Assembly: GCF_001425825.1 (NCBI RefSeq)
Contig: NZ_LMDM01000005.1
Coordinates: forward strand, 165,154 to 229,153
Source of the DNA: Rhizobacter sp. Root1238
GTDB taxonomy: Bacteria > Pseudomonadota > Gammaproteobacteria > Burkholderiales > Burkholderiaceae_C
DNA length: 64,000 bases
Direction: 5' to 3'
The position numbers and the translations under genes are program-made. Positions within the stretch are counted from its first letter, which is position 1; each line of letters begins with the position of its first letter. Positions 35,474 through 44,172 of the stretch are shown piece by piece. Under the pieces are notes generated by a model. The model was given only the letters and a program-made list of their open reading frames with translations, did not search any database and had not been told where the DNA came from.

Positions 35474-36565
35474 ATGAACCTCAGAGACAACAAGATCGGG
35501 ACCTGGATCGCCGCGGCCATCGTGCTGGCGATCGTGCCCTTCATCGCGCAGTACTTCGGCAACGCCTGGGTGCGCATCCTCGACATCGCGCTGCTGTACG
35601 TGCTGCTCGCGCTCGGCCTGAACATCGTGGTCGGCTACGCCGGCCTGCTCGACCTGGGCTACGTCGCGTTCTATGCCGTCGGCGCCTACCTGTTCGGCCT
35701 GCTGGCGTCGCCGCAGCTGGCCGAGACCTTTCCGCGCATCGCCGAGATGTTCCCGGGCGGCCTGCACACGCCGTGGTGGCTCGCGATCCCGATCGGCGCG
35801 CTGGTGGCCGGCATCTTCGGCGTGGTGCTCGGCGCGCCGACGCTGAAGCTGCGCGGCGACTACCTCGCGATCGTCACGCTTGGCTTCGGTGAAATCATCC
35901 GGGTGTTCATGAACAACCTGGATGCGCCGGTCAACATCACCAACGGCCCGAAGGGCCTCGCGCAGATCGATTCGTTCAACTTCCTCGGCTACGACCTCGG
36001 CAAGCGCCACAGCCTGTTCGGCATCATCGACCTGCCGCCGGTCACCAGCTACTACTTCTTCTTCCTGGCGCTGGTGGTCCTCAGCGTGCTGATCTGCTAC
36101 CGGCTCGAGCGCTCGCGCATCGGCCGCGCGTGGATGGCGATCCGCGAGGACGAGATCGCGGCCAAGGCGATGGGCATCAACACCCGCAACCTGAAGCTGC
36201 TGGCCTTCGGCATGGGTGCCACCTTCGGCGGCGTGTCGGGCGTGCTGTTCTCGACCTTCCAGGGCTTCATCTCGCCGGAATCGTTCAGCCTGCAGGAGTC
36301 GGTGATGATCGTCGCGATGGTGGTGCTGGGCGGCATCGGCCACATCCCCGGCGTGATCCTCGGCGCGCTGCTGCTGTCGGCCCTGCCCGAGGTGCTGCGC
36401 TACGTGGCCGGCCCGCTGCAGAACATGACCGATGGCCGGCTCGACGCCGCCATCCTGCGCCAGCTGCTGATCGCGCTGGCGATGATCGCCATCATGTTGT
36501 CGCGCCCGCGGGGCCTCTGGCCTTCGCCGGAGCACGGCAAGGCGGCTCCCATCCCGACCAAATAA
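35474..36565 (+). CDS. livM: Branched-chain amino acid ABC transporter permease LivM
   Basis: 363 residues. ALLYVLLALGLNIVVGYAGLL, DLGYVAFYAVGAYLFGLLAS and VVLGGIGHIPGVILGALLL are the conserved LivM blocks. It forms the membrane channel with LivH. It lies 18 bases after livH, in the same operon. Confidence 0.95.
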   Translation: MNLRDNKIGTWIAAAIVLAIVPFIAQYFGNAWVRILDIALLYVLLALGLNIVVGYAGLLDLGYVAFYAVGAYLFGLLASPQLAETFPRIAEMFPGGLHTPWWLAIPIGALVAGIFGVVLGAPTLKLRGDYLAIVTLGFGEIIRVFMNNLDAPVNITNGPKGLAQIDSFNFLGYDLGKRHSLFGIIDLPPVTSYYFFFLALVVLSVLICYRLERSRIGRAWMAIREDEIAAKAMGINTRNLKLLAFGMGATFGGVSGVLFSTFQGFISPESFSLQESVMIVAMVVLGGIGHIPGVILGALLLSALPEVLRYVAGPLQNMTDGRLDAAILRQLLIALAMIAIMLSRPRGLWPSPEHGKAAPIPTK

Positions 36566-36581
36566 CAACAAGGAGCCCCGC

Positions 36582-37358
36582 ATGGCAGAAACTGTTCTCA
36601 AGGTCAGTGGCGTCTCCAAGCGCTTCGGCGGCCTGCAAGCCCTCTCCGATGTCGGCATCGCGATCGAGGCCGGCCAGGTGTATGGCCTGATCGGCCCGAA
36701 CGGCGCCGGCAAGACGACCTTCTTCAACGTGCTGACCGGGCTGTACACGCCCGACGCCGGCAGCTTCGAACTGGGCGGCAAGCCCTACCAGCCGACCGCG
36801 GTGCACGAGGTGGCCAAGGCCGGCATCGCGCGCACCTTCCAGAACATCCGGCTGTTCGCCGAGATGACGGCGCTCGAGAACGTGATGGTGGGCCGCCACG
36901 TGCGCACCGGCTCGGGCCTGATCGGCGCGGTGTTCCGCACCAGCGGCTTCAAGGCCGAGGAGGCCGCGATCGCGAAGCGCGCGCAGGAGCTGCTCGACTA
37001 CGTCGGCATCGGCAAGTACGCCGAGTTCAAGGCCCGCACGCTGAGCTACGGCGACCAGCGCCGGCTGGAGATCGCGCGCGCGCTCGCCACCGACCCGAAG
37101 CTGATCGCGCTCGACGAGCCGGCCGCCGGCATGAACGCGACCGAGAAGGTCGTGCTGCGCGAGCTGATCGACCGCATCCGCAACGACGGCCGCACGATCC
37201 TGCTGATCGAGCACGACGTGAAGCTGGTGATGGGCCTGTGCGACCGCGTCACCGTGCTCGACTACGGCAAGCAGATCGCCGAAGGCACGCCGGCCGACGT
37301 GCAACGCAACGAAAAGGTGATCGAGGCCTACCTCGGCGCCGGACACAAGACTCACTGA
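36582..37358 (+). CDS. livG: Branched-chain amino acid ABC transporter ATPase LivG
   Basis: 258 residues. Walker A GPNGAGKTTFFNVLTGLY, the Q-loop in ARTFQNIRLFAEMTALENVM, signature LSYGDQRRLEIARAL, Walker B LIALDEPAAGMN and the switch His in LLIEHDVKLVMGLC. AAGGAG precedes the ATG. It is the cytoplasmic motor together with LivF. Confidence 0.96.
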   Translation: MAETVLKVSGVSKRFGGLQALSDVGIAIEAGQVYGLIGPNGAGKTTFFNVLTGLYTPDAGSFELGGKPYQPTAVHEVAKAGIARTFQNIRLFAEMTALENVMVGRHVRTGSGLIGAVFRTSGFKAEEAAIAKRAQELLDYVGIGKYAEFKARTLSYGDQRRLEIARALATDPKLIALDEPAAGMNATEKVVLRELIDRIRNDGRTILLIEHDVKLVMGLCDRVTVLDYGKQIAEGTPADVQRNEKVIEAYLGAGHKTH

Positions 37359-37369
37359 GGACGCCCCAC

Positions 37370-38083
37370 ATGGCAGCAACGTTGTTGAAGGTCGGCGGCC
37401 TGCGGGTCGCGTATGGCGGCATCCAGGCCGTGAAGGGCGTGTCGTTCGAAGTGCACGAAGGCGAGCTGGTCAGCCTGATCGGTGCCAACGGCGCGGGCAA
37501 GACCACCACGCTGAAGGCCGTGACCGGCCTGCAGCCGGTGGCCGCCGGCGAGATCGAGTTCCTCGGCAAGCCGATCAAGGGGCAGGGGCCGTGGGACCTG
37601 GTCAAGCAGGGGCTGGTGATGGTGCCCGAGGGCCGCGGCACGTTCACGCGGATGACGATCACCGAGAACCTGCAGATGGGCGCCTTCGTGCGCAACGACA
37701 AGGAGATCGATGCCGACATCGAGAAGGTGTTCGCGATCTTTCCGCGCCTGAAGGAGCGCCGCAACCAGCTCGCCGGCACGATGTCGGGCGGCGAGCAGCA
37801 GATGCTCGCGATGGGCCGCGCGCTGATGGCCAAGCCCAAGGTGCTGCTGCTCGACGAGCCGTCGATGGGGCTGTCGCCGATCATGGTCGACAAGATCTTC
37901 GAGGTCGTCGCCGACATCCACAGCCGCGGCACCACGGTGCTGCTGGTCGAGCAGAACGCGAGCCGCGCGCTGCAGCTGGCCAACCGCGGCTACGTGATGG
38001 AGTCCGGCGAGGTCACGATGGACGGCGACGCCAAGGCGCTGCTGGACGATCCGAAAGTGCGCGCCGCCTATCTCGGCGAGTGA
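37370..38083 (+). CDS. livF: Branched-chain amino acid ABC transporter ATPase LivF
   Basis: 237 residues. Walker A GANGAGKTTTLKAVTGLQ, signature MSGGEQQMLAMGRAL, Walker B VLLLDEPSMGLSP and LLVEQNASRALQLA at the switch region are diagnostic of LivF. GAGGACG precedes the ATG. Last gene of the operon; palindromic elements follow. Confidence 0.96.
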   Translation: MAATLLKVGGLRVAYGGIQAVKGVSFEVHEGELVSLIGANGAGKTTTLKAVTGLQPVAAGEIEFLGKPIKGQGPWDLVKQGLVMVPEGRGTFTRMTITENLQMGAFVRNDKEIDADIEKVFAIFPRLKERRNQLAGTMSGGEQQMLAMGRALMAKPKVLLLDEPSMGLSPIMVDKIFEVVADIHSRGTTVLLVEQNASRALQLANRGYVMESGEVTMDGDAKALLDDPKVRAAYLGE

Positions 38084-38095
38084 GGCTCGGCGGCT

Positions 38096-38190
38096 CCCGG
38101 ATGGCGCTGCGCTCCATCCGGGCTGCAACCTGGAGCCCGGATGCCAATCCGGGTCGTCTTTCACGCCAAACCACCCGCCTGGGTGGTTTC
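38096..38190. repeat. REP-like palindromes after livF
   Basis: Three hairpins in tandem: CCCGGATGG with CCATCCGGG (38096-38122), CCCGGAT with ATCCGGG (38136-38153), and AAACCACCC with GGGTGGTTT (about 38168-38190). The first two share the CCCGGAT core. They probably end the liv transcript and look like REP-type dispersed repeats. Confidence 0.65.
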
Positions 38191-38270
38191 GCGCGCCAGG
38201 GGGCGTTCCTATACTGCTTCGCGAAGACGGCTCAACACAGGGCCGCGACGAACAACCCCTAGGAGTTCCC

Positions 38271-39128
38271 ATGAATGCTTCCCTGCGCACGTCGGGCCTG
38301 AGCCTGGCCGTCATCGCCTCTGCCGTGCTGCTCGCCGCCTGCGGTTCCACCATGCCGACGATGGGCGACAACAAGGGCACCGTGTCGGGCGCCGCCGGTG
38401 GCAGCACCGCCGAGAACAACAACAGCCAGCTCGAGAAATGCAGCGAGTCGCTGGGCACGCTGGCGGTGCAGGAAGACACCACCGCGCCCTGGTACTACCA
38501 GCTGCGCCAGCACCAGCTCGGCTCGACCATCCCGGTGCTGCGCCTGATGGTGCAGCAGAGCAACTGCTTCGTGATCGTCGAGCGCGGCGGCGCGATGAAC
38601 AACATGATGAAGGAGCGTTCGCTCGAGCAGAGCGGCGAGATGCGCGCCAACAGCAACTTCGGCAAGGGCCAGATGGTCTCGGCCGACTACACGATGAGCC
38701 CGGCGATCCAGTTCTCGGGCAAGACCGGCGGCGGTGGCGGCTTCCTCGGCGGCGGCGGGCTGGGCCTGCTGGGCGCGGTGGCCGGCAACGTCAGCCGCAA
38801 TGAAGCGTCGACGACGCTGCTGTTGATCGACAACCGCTCGGGCGTGCAGATCTCGGCCGCCGAAGGCACCGCGAAGAACTTCGACTTCGGCATGTTCGGC
38901 GCCGCCTTCACCGGCGGGCTGGTCGGCGGCGGCGGCGGCTATGCCAACACGCCGCAGGGCAAGGTGGTCGTCACCGCGTTCGCCGACTCGTTCAACCAGA
39001 TGGTGAAGTCGCTGCGCAACTACAAGGCGCAGACCGTCAAGGGCGGCCTGGGCACCGGCGGCCGCCTGGGTGTCGACGGCGGCACGACGCCGGCGTCTCA
39101 GCCGCAGGCGCCGGCCAAGAAAAAGTAA
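38271..39128 (+). CDS. CsgG/HfaB-like outer-membrane lipoprotein
   Basis: 285 residues. The lipobox LLAACGS follows a 20-residue leader. LGTLAVQEDTTAPWYYQL, IPVLRLMVQQSNCFVIVERG and DYTMSPAIQFSG match the CsgG/HfaB family of secretion-channel lipoproteins. Glycine-rich runs (about residues 155-175 and 214-230) sit where CsgG has pore-forming strands. The C-terminus is Pro/Ala/Lys-rich. Whether it forms a channel is unknown; no curli genes are nearby. AGGAGTTCCC precedes the ATG. Confidence 0.8.
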   Translation: MNASLRTSGLSLAVIASAVLLAACGSTMPTMGDNKGTVSGAAGGSTAENNNSQLEKCSESLGTLAVQEDTTAPWYYQLRQHQLGSTIPVLRLMVQQSNCFVIVERGGAMNNMMKERSLEQSGEMRANSNFGKGQMVSADYTMSPAIQFSGKTGGGGGFLGGGGLGLLGAVAGNVSRNEASTTLLLIDNRSGVQISAAEGTAKNFDFGMFGAAFTGGLVGGGGGYANTPQGKVVVTAFADSFNQMVKSLRNYKAQTVKGGLGTGGRLGVDGGTTPASQPQAPAKKK

Positions 39129-39138
39129 TGTCGACCCC

Positions 39139-39217
39139 TCGGTCGACGAGTACGTCGACCGATCCCCCGAGGGGATGCGGGCCGGCTTGGGCCACGAAGT
39201 GGCCCTCTTCGTGGCCC
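39139..39217. terminator. Pair of perfect hairpins between convergent genes
   Basis: TCGGTCGACG / CGTCGACCGA (39139-39162, four-base loop) and GGGCCACGAAG / CTTCGTGGCCC (39189-39217, seven-base loop). No T-run follows either. They lie between the convergent CsgG-like and Bug-receptor genes and probably separate their transcripts in both directions. Confidence 0.55.
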
Positions 39218-39238
39218 TTGGCGGCCCGGCGCTCGGCC

Positions 39239-40222
39239 CTAGTCCACCTTCGCGCCGGACTGCTTCACCACCGTTTCGTACTTCGCGCGTTCGCGCTTGA
39301 CGAACGCGGCGAACTGCTCCGGCGTGCTCGGGATCGGCTCGGCCATCAGCGTCGCGAAGCGTGCCTTGATGTCGGGCGTCGCGAGCGCGTCGGTGAACGC
39401 CTTGTTCAGCTTGCGCGTCACGTCGGCCGACAGGCCGGCCGGGCCGAACAGGCCGAACCAGGTGTTGACGTCGAAGCGTGCGAGCCCGCCGCCGGCTTCG
39501 GCGATGGTCGGCACCTCGGGCATCGCGCTCGAACGCGTCGTGGTCGTGACGGCCAGCGCGCGCAGCTTGCCGGCCTTGATGTTGGTCGACGCGGTCGCCA
39601 GGTTGTCGAAGTTCAGGTCGACCTGACCGGACAGCAGCGCCAGCTGCGCCGGGTTGCCGCCCGAGTACGGGATGTGGACCATGAACACGCCGGCCTGCGC
39701 CTTGAACATCTCGCCGGCCAGGTGGCCGGCACTGCCGTTGCCGCCCGAGCCGTAGTTCAGCTTGCCGGGGTTCTTCTTCGCGTACGCGACCAGGTCGGCC
39801 ACGTTGCGGATGCCGAGCCGAGCGGCGGTCTCGGTGTTCATCACCAGCACGTTGGGGACCTGCGCGACGCCGGTGATCGGCGTGAAGTCGCGGATCGGGT
39901 CGTACGGGATGCGGGCGTACAGCCACGGGTTGATCGCATGCGTCGCGACCGCGCCCATCACGATCGTCAGGCCGTCGGGGGCCGACTTGGCGACCGCATC
40001 GGCGCCGATGTTGCCGCCGGCACCGGCCTTGTTGTCGACGATCACCAGGCCGAGGCTGTCCTTGACCTTGTCGGCCAGCGCGCGGGCGATCACGTCCAGC
40101 GGGCCGCCGGGCGAGTAGGGGACGACCAGCCGGATCGGCTTGCTGCCCTGGGCCGAAGCCAGGGTCGAGAGAGCGGGCAGCGCGGCGGCGCCGGCCAGGG
40201 AGAGGAGGTGTCTGCGTTGCAT
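39239..40222 (-). CDS. Bug family (TctC-like) periplasmic substrate-binding protein
   Basis: 327 residues. MQRRHLLSLAGAAALPALST is a signal peptide. IRLVVPYSPGGPLDVIARAL and VIVDNKAGAGGNIGADAVA, then VHIPYSGGNPAQLALLSGQVD, define the Bug/TctC family so numerous in Burkholderiales. It binds a carboxylated ligand. No TctA/TctB membrane genes are adjacent. It lies 11 bases downstream of the 2Fe-2S reductase gene on the same strand. Confidence 0.93.
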   Translation of the reverse strand: MQRRHLLSLAGAAALPALSTLASAQGSKPIRLVVPYSPGGPLDVIARALADKVKDSLGLVIVDNKAGAGGNIGADAVAKSAPDGLTIVMGAVATHAINPWLYARIPYDPIRDFTPITGVAQVPNVLVMNTETAARLGIRNVADLVAYAKKNPGKLNYGSGGNGSAGHLAGEMFKAQAGVFMVHIPYSGGNPAQLALLSGQVDLNFDNLATASTNIKAGKLRALAVTTTTRSSAMPEVPTIAEAGGGLARFDVNTWFGLFGPAGLSADVTRKLNKAFTDALATPDIKARFATLMAEPIPSTPEQFAAFVKRERAKYETVVKQSGAKVD

Positions 40223-40233
40223 CGAAGGGGGTC

Positions 40234-41271
40234 TCAGGCAGGGTGCTTGTCGGCTTCGGACGTGAATGAATCGGCGTAGAACTCGTCGGCGGGCAGGGCG
40301 CAGCGGGCGACCAGGTCGCGCTGCGCCGATTCCACCATCACCGGCGCGCCGCAGGCATACACCTGGTGGCCGGACAGGTCGGGCAGGTCGGCCATCAATT
40401 CGAGATGGACGAAGCCGGCGCGGCCGGTCCAGTCGTCGTCGGGCTTCGGCTCGGACAGCACCGGCACGTAGCGCAGCCACGGCAGTTCGCTCGCGGCCTG
40501 CAGCATCCAGTCGTGCAGGTACAGGTCGGCGCGGCTGCGGCAGCCCCAGTAGACGACGGCGGGACGCGCATTGTCCTTGAAGCGCAGGTGCTCGACGATC
40601 GCCTTGATCGGCGCGAAGCCGGTGCCGCTGGCCAGCAGCACCATCGGCTTGGCCGAATCCTCGCGCAGGAAGAAGCTGCCGAACGGGCCTTCGAGGCGCA
40701 GGATCTCTTTCTCCTTCATCGCACCGAACACATGATCGGTGAACTTGCCGCCCGGCATGTGGCGGATGTGCAGCTCGATGCCGGGGTGCTGCTCCTGCGT
40801 GTGCGGCGCGTTGGCCATGCTGTAGCTGCGGCGGCTGCCGTCGCGCAGCACGAATTCGACGTACTGGCCGGCGTGGTAGCGCAGGCGGTCGTTGGCCGGC
40901 AGCTGCAGATGCAGCACGGCCACGTCGCCGGCCGGCCGCTCGATGCGGTTGACGCGACACGGCATCTTGCGCACCGGGAACTCGCCGGCGCCGGCGACGG
41001 TGCGGGCTTCCAGCACCACGTCGGTCTGCGGCGCGGCGCAGCAGGTCAGCACGAAGCCGGCCTCTTCTTCGGCGTCGCTCAGCGCCTTGGCCTGGTGCGC
41101 GCCGTGGATCACGCGGCCTTCGAGGAGCCGGCACTTGCAGGAGCCGCAGGCGCCGTCCTTGCAGCCATACGGCAGGCCGACGCCCTGGCGGATCGCCGCT
41201 GCGAGGATCGGCTCGTCGCGATCGACCTGGAAACTCGTGCCGCTGGGCTGCACGGTCGCGGTGAAAGTCAT
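40234..41271 (-). CDS. 2Fe-2S ferredoxin/flavin oxidoreductase (AscD-like, CDP-6-deoxy-glucoseen reductase type)
   Basis: 345 residues. The N-terminal plant-type ferredoxin domain has C-x4-C-x2-C in YGCKDGACGSCKCRLLEG and the fourth Cys in FVLTCCAAPQ. The flavin-binding region is RRSYSMANAP. NAD binding follows with LLASGTGFAPIKAIVEHL and VYACGAPVMVESAQ. This layout fits CDP-6-deoxy-delta-3,4-glucoseen reductase and the electron-transfer parts of ring-hydroxylating oxygenases. The partner is not visible, so the function is electron transfer of unknown destination. Confidence 0.92.
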   Translation of the reverse strand: MTFTATVQPSGTSFQVDRDEPILAAAIRQGVGLPYGCKDGACGSCKCRLLEGRVIHGAHQAKALSDAEEEAGFVLTCCAAPQTDVVLEARTVAGAGEFPVRKMPCRVNRIERPAGDVAVLHLQLPANDRLRYHAGQYVEFVLRDGSRRSYSMANAPHTQEQHPGIELHIRHMPGGKFTDHVFGAMKEKEILRLEGPFGSFFLREDSAKPMVLLASGTGFAPIKAIVEHLRFKDNARPAVVYWGCRSRADLYLHDWMLQAASELPWLRYVPVLSEPKPDDDWTGRAGFVHLELMADLPDLSGHQVYACGAPVMVESAQRDLVARCALPADEFYADSFTSEADKHPA

Positions 41272-41326
41272 GGGGTAACCTGTCAACAGGCCCTGGAAAC
41301 CAGCCCTCGATTCTGCCCGCGATCCA

Positions 41327-42223
41327 ATGCCCTTCCACCCCGACCTGCCGACCCGCTTCAAGCGCCCCACCGTGTTGATCGTCGGCTGCGGCGATGTGGG
41401 CGAGCGTGTCGTGCGGCTGTTGCAAGGGCGCTGGCGGGTGCTGGCCCTCACGTCGTCATCGGCGCGCGTGCCGGTGCTGCGCGCGCTCGGCGTGCGGCCG
41501 CTGGTGGGCAACCTCGACGATGCCTCGACGCTCGGCCGGCTGGCCGGCCTGGCCGATGCGGTGCTGCACCTGGCACCGCCGCCCGGCCAGGGCGCCGACG
41601 ATCCGCGCACCGCGGCGCTGCTGGCGGCGCTGGCCCGCTCGCCGCGTGTGCGGCGCATCGTCTACGGCAGCACCAGCGGCGTGTACGGCGATGCCGGCGG
41701 TGCGCGCTTCGACGAGACGCGTGCTGCCGCGCCGGCCAGCGACCGCGCGCGGCGGCGCGTCGATGCCGAGGCGCGACTGCGGCTGCACGGCAGGCGCTTC
41801 GGCGTCGCGGTGACGATCCTTCGCATCCCCGGCATCTACGCACCCGACCGGCCGGGCGGGCACCCACGCGAACGCGTCGCGCGCGGCACGCCGGTGCTGC
41901 GCGCGGAGGACGACGTGTACACCAACCACATCCATGCCGACGACCTGGCGCGTGCCTGCATCGCGGCGCTGCACCGCGGGCTGCCGCAGCGCATCGTGCA
42001 TGCGAGCGACGACACCGAGCTGAAGATGGGCGACTACTTCGACCTGGCGGCCGACCTGTGCGGGCTGCCGCGCCCGCCGCGCATCACGCGCGACGAAGCC
42101 CGGCAGCAGCTGCCGGCGATGCAGATGTCGTTCCTGTCGGAATCGCGGCGCCTCGACAACCGCCGGCTGCGCGAAGAGCTGCGCGTGCGGCTGCGCTACC
42201 CCACGGTGCGCGACGGGCTGTAG
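41327..42223 (+). CDS. SDR-type NAD(P)-dependent epimerase/dehydratase, YeeZ-like
   Basis: 298 residues. VLIVGCGDVGERVVRLLQG is a Rossmann NAD(P) site, and IVYGSTSGVYGDAGGARFDE gives the serine and YGD region of extended SDRs. The usual YxxxK is replaced by RRRVDAEARL, as in the atypical YeeZ-like group. ILRIPGIYAPDRPG and YTNHIHADDLARACIAAL complete it. A redox or epimerase activity on a sugar nucleotide is not certain. It is convergent with the PDZ-protein gene with one base between stops. Confidence 0.85.
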   Translation: MPFHPDLPTRFKRPTVLIVGCGDVGERVVRLLQGRWRVLALTSSSARVPVLRALGVRPLVGNLDDASTLGRLAGLADAVLHLAPPPGQGADDPRTAALLAALARSPRVRRIVYGSTSGVYGDAGGARFDETRAAAPASDRARRRVDAEARLRLHGRRFGVAVTILRIPGIYAPDRPGGHPRERVARGTPVLRAEDDVYTNHIHADDLARACIAALHRGLPQRIVHASDDTELKMGDYFDLAADLCGLPRPPRITRDEARQQLPAMQMSFLSESRRLDNRRLREELRVRLRYPTVRDGL

Positions 42224-42224
42224 G

Positions 42225-43292
42225 CTACACGCCGAGGGACTGGGTCAAGGTCTTCATTCGATCCGTCGCACGCGCCTTCAACGTCTGCGTCTCGTCGCCG
42301 CGCTTCACCTCCAGCGTCACCTCGCGCTCCGCCGCGCCGCCGCCCCACAGCGTCTTGTAGAAGCGCTCCAGCCCGGCGACCGCGACGCCGTCGATGCGCA
42401 GGATCAGGTCGCCGGCCTGCAGCCCGGCAGCCTCGGCCGGGCTGCCGCGGCTGACCTTGACGACGCGCACCTGCCCGCCGGATTCGACGCAGTTCAGCCC
42501 CAGCCACGGCCGATGGCTCAGCGCGGTGCTGCCGCTGTCGCGCATCTCCTTCAGGATCGGCTTCAGCAGGTCGATCGGCACGAACATGTTGCCGGGCAGG
42601 CGCGGCGCGTCGTCGCCGCCGGCGTCGGCGACGATCAGCGAACCGATGCCGAGCAACTCGCCGTTGGCATTGAAGAGCGCCGCGCCGCTGTGGTCGGCCC
42701 GCGGCGGCGCGGTGAACAGCGCGCCATCGATGTGATATTCCCAGTAGCCGGAGAACGGGCGCCGCGACACCACGCGCGCGAGGCTCAGCTCGCCCTGGGC
42801 GACCGGCGTGCCGCCGCTGACGATCATCACCGGCTCGTCGGGCGCGAGCTGGCTGGTGTCGCCGAGCGGTACCGGCGGCAGGCGCAGCGGCGTGACGGGT
42901 TGCAGCAACCCGAAGCCGGTCGCCTGGTCATAGGCCACGACGCGCGCCGGCACGACGCGTGCCGAATCGAGTTGCAGGTCGACCTGGTCGGCCTCGAGGA
43001 TCAGGTAGCCGATGGTCAGCACCAGCCCGTCGGTGCCGATCACGACACCGGAGCCGAGGCGCAGCTTGCCGAGGGTCTCGGCCGACGTGGCGTGGCCGAG
43101 CGCCTGCACCTGCACGCCGACCACGGCGGCCGCGGCGCGGGCCAGCAGCTCGCCCTGTTCCTTCAGCGTGGCCTCGGCGTCATCGGAGGGTGTGGCCGCG
43201 AGGGCCGCGCCGCAGGCTGCAAGCAGGCAACCCACGGTCCATCGGTGCATGGCACCGCGCATCGCATGAAGCCGTGCGTCGATGACGTTCAT
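42225..43292 (-). CDS. Trypsin-like PDZ (S1C) protein with degenerate catalytic triad
   Basis: 355 residues. A signal peptide is followed by a DegP-type beta-barrel (GSGVVIGTDGLVLTIGYLILE, VVAYDQATGFGLLQP, ADHSGAALFNANGELLGIGS) and a C-terminal PDZ (AEAAGLQAGDLILRIDGVAV). Where active members read TNxHV, this one has TIGYLI, so the catalytic His is missing. The expected Asp is Gly in ATGFGLL. Only Ser in DHSGAAL remains. GGAGGGCCTC supports the start at 43292. It is probably a periplasmic binding or sensor protein rather than a protease. Confidence 0.85.
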   Translation of the reverse strand: MNVIDARLHAMRGAMHRWTVGCLLAACGAALAATPSDDAEATLKEQGELLARAAAAVVGVQVQALGHATSAETLGKLRLGSGVVIGTDGLVLTIGYLILEADQVDLQLDSARVVPARVVAYDQATGFGLLQPVTPLRLPPVPLGDTSQLAPDEPVMIVSGGTPVAQGELSLARVVSRRPFSGYWEYHIDGALFTAPPRADHSGAALFNANGELLGIGSLIVADAGGDDAPRLPGNMFVPIDLLKPILKEMRDSGSTALSHRPWLGLNCVESGGQVRVVKVSRGSPAEAAGLQAGDLILRIDGVAVAGLERFYKTLWGGGAAEREVTLEVKRGDETQTLKARATDRMKTLTQSLGV

Positions 43293-43399
43293 GAGGCCCT
43301 CCGTACGAGACCAGTCGTGCGGACGAGCATGAGCGCTTCGGCGCGCCCTTGGCGAGGCGGGGGCTTTCCGCGGCGTGAAATCAGCGCCGCGTCAGCAGA

Positions 43400-43990
43400 T
43401 CAGCGCCGGCCGAACGGCGGCTGGCCGCGCCAGTAGCGGATCATCAGCCAGCCGCCGAAGATGCCGCCGAGGTGGGCGAAGTGGGCCACGCCGGCCATCG
43501 TGCCGGTGACGCCGAACAGCAGCTCCAGGCCGCCATAGATCGCGACGAAGGTCTTGGCCTTCATCGGGATCGGCGGGATCAGCGGCACGATGGTGCGGTT
43601 CGGGAACATCATCGCGAAGCCGAGCAGCAGCCCGAACAGGCCACCGGAGGCACCGACGGTCGGGAAGGTGGCGCCCATCAGCGCGCAGACGATCAGCTGG
43701 AAGCCGGCCGCTGCGACCACGCTGGCCATGAAGAACTGCAGAAAGCGCTTCGCGCCCCACAGGCGTTCGAGTTCGGCGCCGAACATCCACAAGCCGAGCA
43801 TGTTGAACAGCAGGTGGTTGAAGCTGCCGTGCAGGAAGCCGTAGGTCACGATCTGCCAGGGCAGGAACCCGGCGCCGATCGGCCACAGGGCCAGGAAGCG
43901 GTCGACGATGAAGCCGAGCACGTACTGCAGGCAGAACATGCCCACGTTGATCAGCAGCAGGGCCTGGGTGACGGGAGGCAACGAAGGCAT
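43400..43990 (-). CDS. Rhomboid family intramembrane serine protease
   Basis: 196 residues and six helices. GASGGLFGLLLGFAMMF holds the catalytic Ser, HFAHLGGIFGGWLMIRYW the catalytic His, and GSFNHLLFNMLGLWMFG the helix-2 HxxxN block. It cleaves membrane proteins. The start at 43990 is chosen; the frame continues upstream but only antisense to the tRNA gene. It is 89 bases from the tRNA. Confidence 0.93.
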   Translation of the reverse strand: MPSLPPVTQALLLINVGMFCLQYVLGFIVDRFLALWPIGAGFLPWQIVTYGFLHGSFNHLLFNMLGLWMFGAELERLWGAKRFLQFFMASVVAAAGFQLIVCALMGATFPTVGASGGLFGLLLGFAMMFPNRTIVPLIPPIPMKAKTFVAIYGGLELLFGVTGTMAGVAHFAHLGGIFGGWLMIRYWRGQPPFGRR

Positions 43991-44079
43991 GCAAGGTCCG
44001 CTACAAGGGAAGGGGCGCCAAGCGTACCCGGTTTGGGCTTGTCCCCAAAGGCTGTGGCAAACTCTCACCCCCTGCACCG

Positions 44080-44164
44080 GCCTCGGTGGCGAAATTGGTA
44101 GACGCGCGGGACTCAAAATCCCGTTCCGCAAGGAGTGTCGGTTCGATTCCGACCCGAGGCACCA
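44080..44164 (+). tRNA. tRNA-Leu (anticodon CAA)
   Basis: GCCTCGG pairs with CCGAGGC to form the acceptor stem, with discriminator A and encoded CCA. The anticodon stem CGGGA/TCCCG encloses CTCAAAA, giving CAA. The T arm is GTCGGTTCGATTCCGAC. A long variable arm (CGTTCCGCAAGGAGT region) fits a class II leucine tRNA. The integrase gene 155 bases downstream marks it as the island's integration site. Confidence 0.96.
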
Positions 44165-44172
44165 CCACCCCA

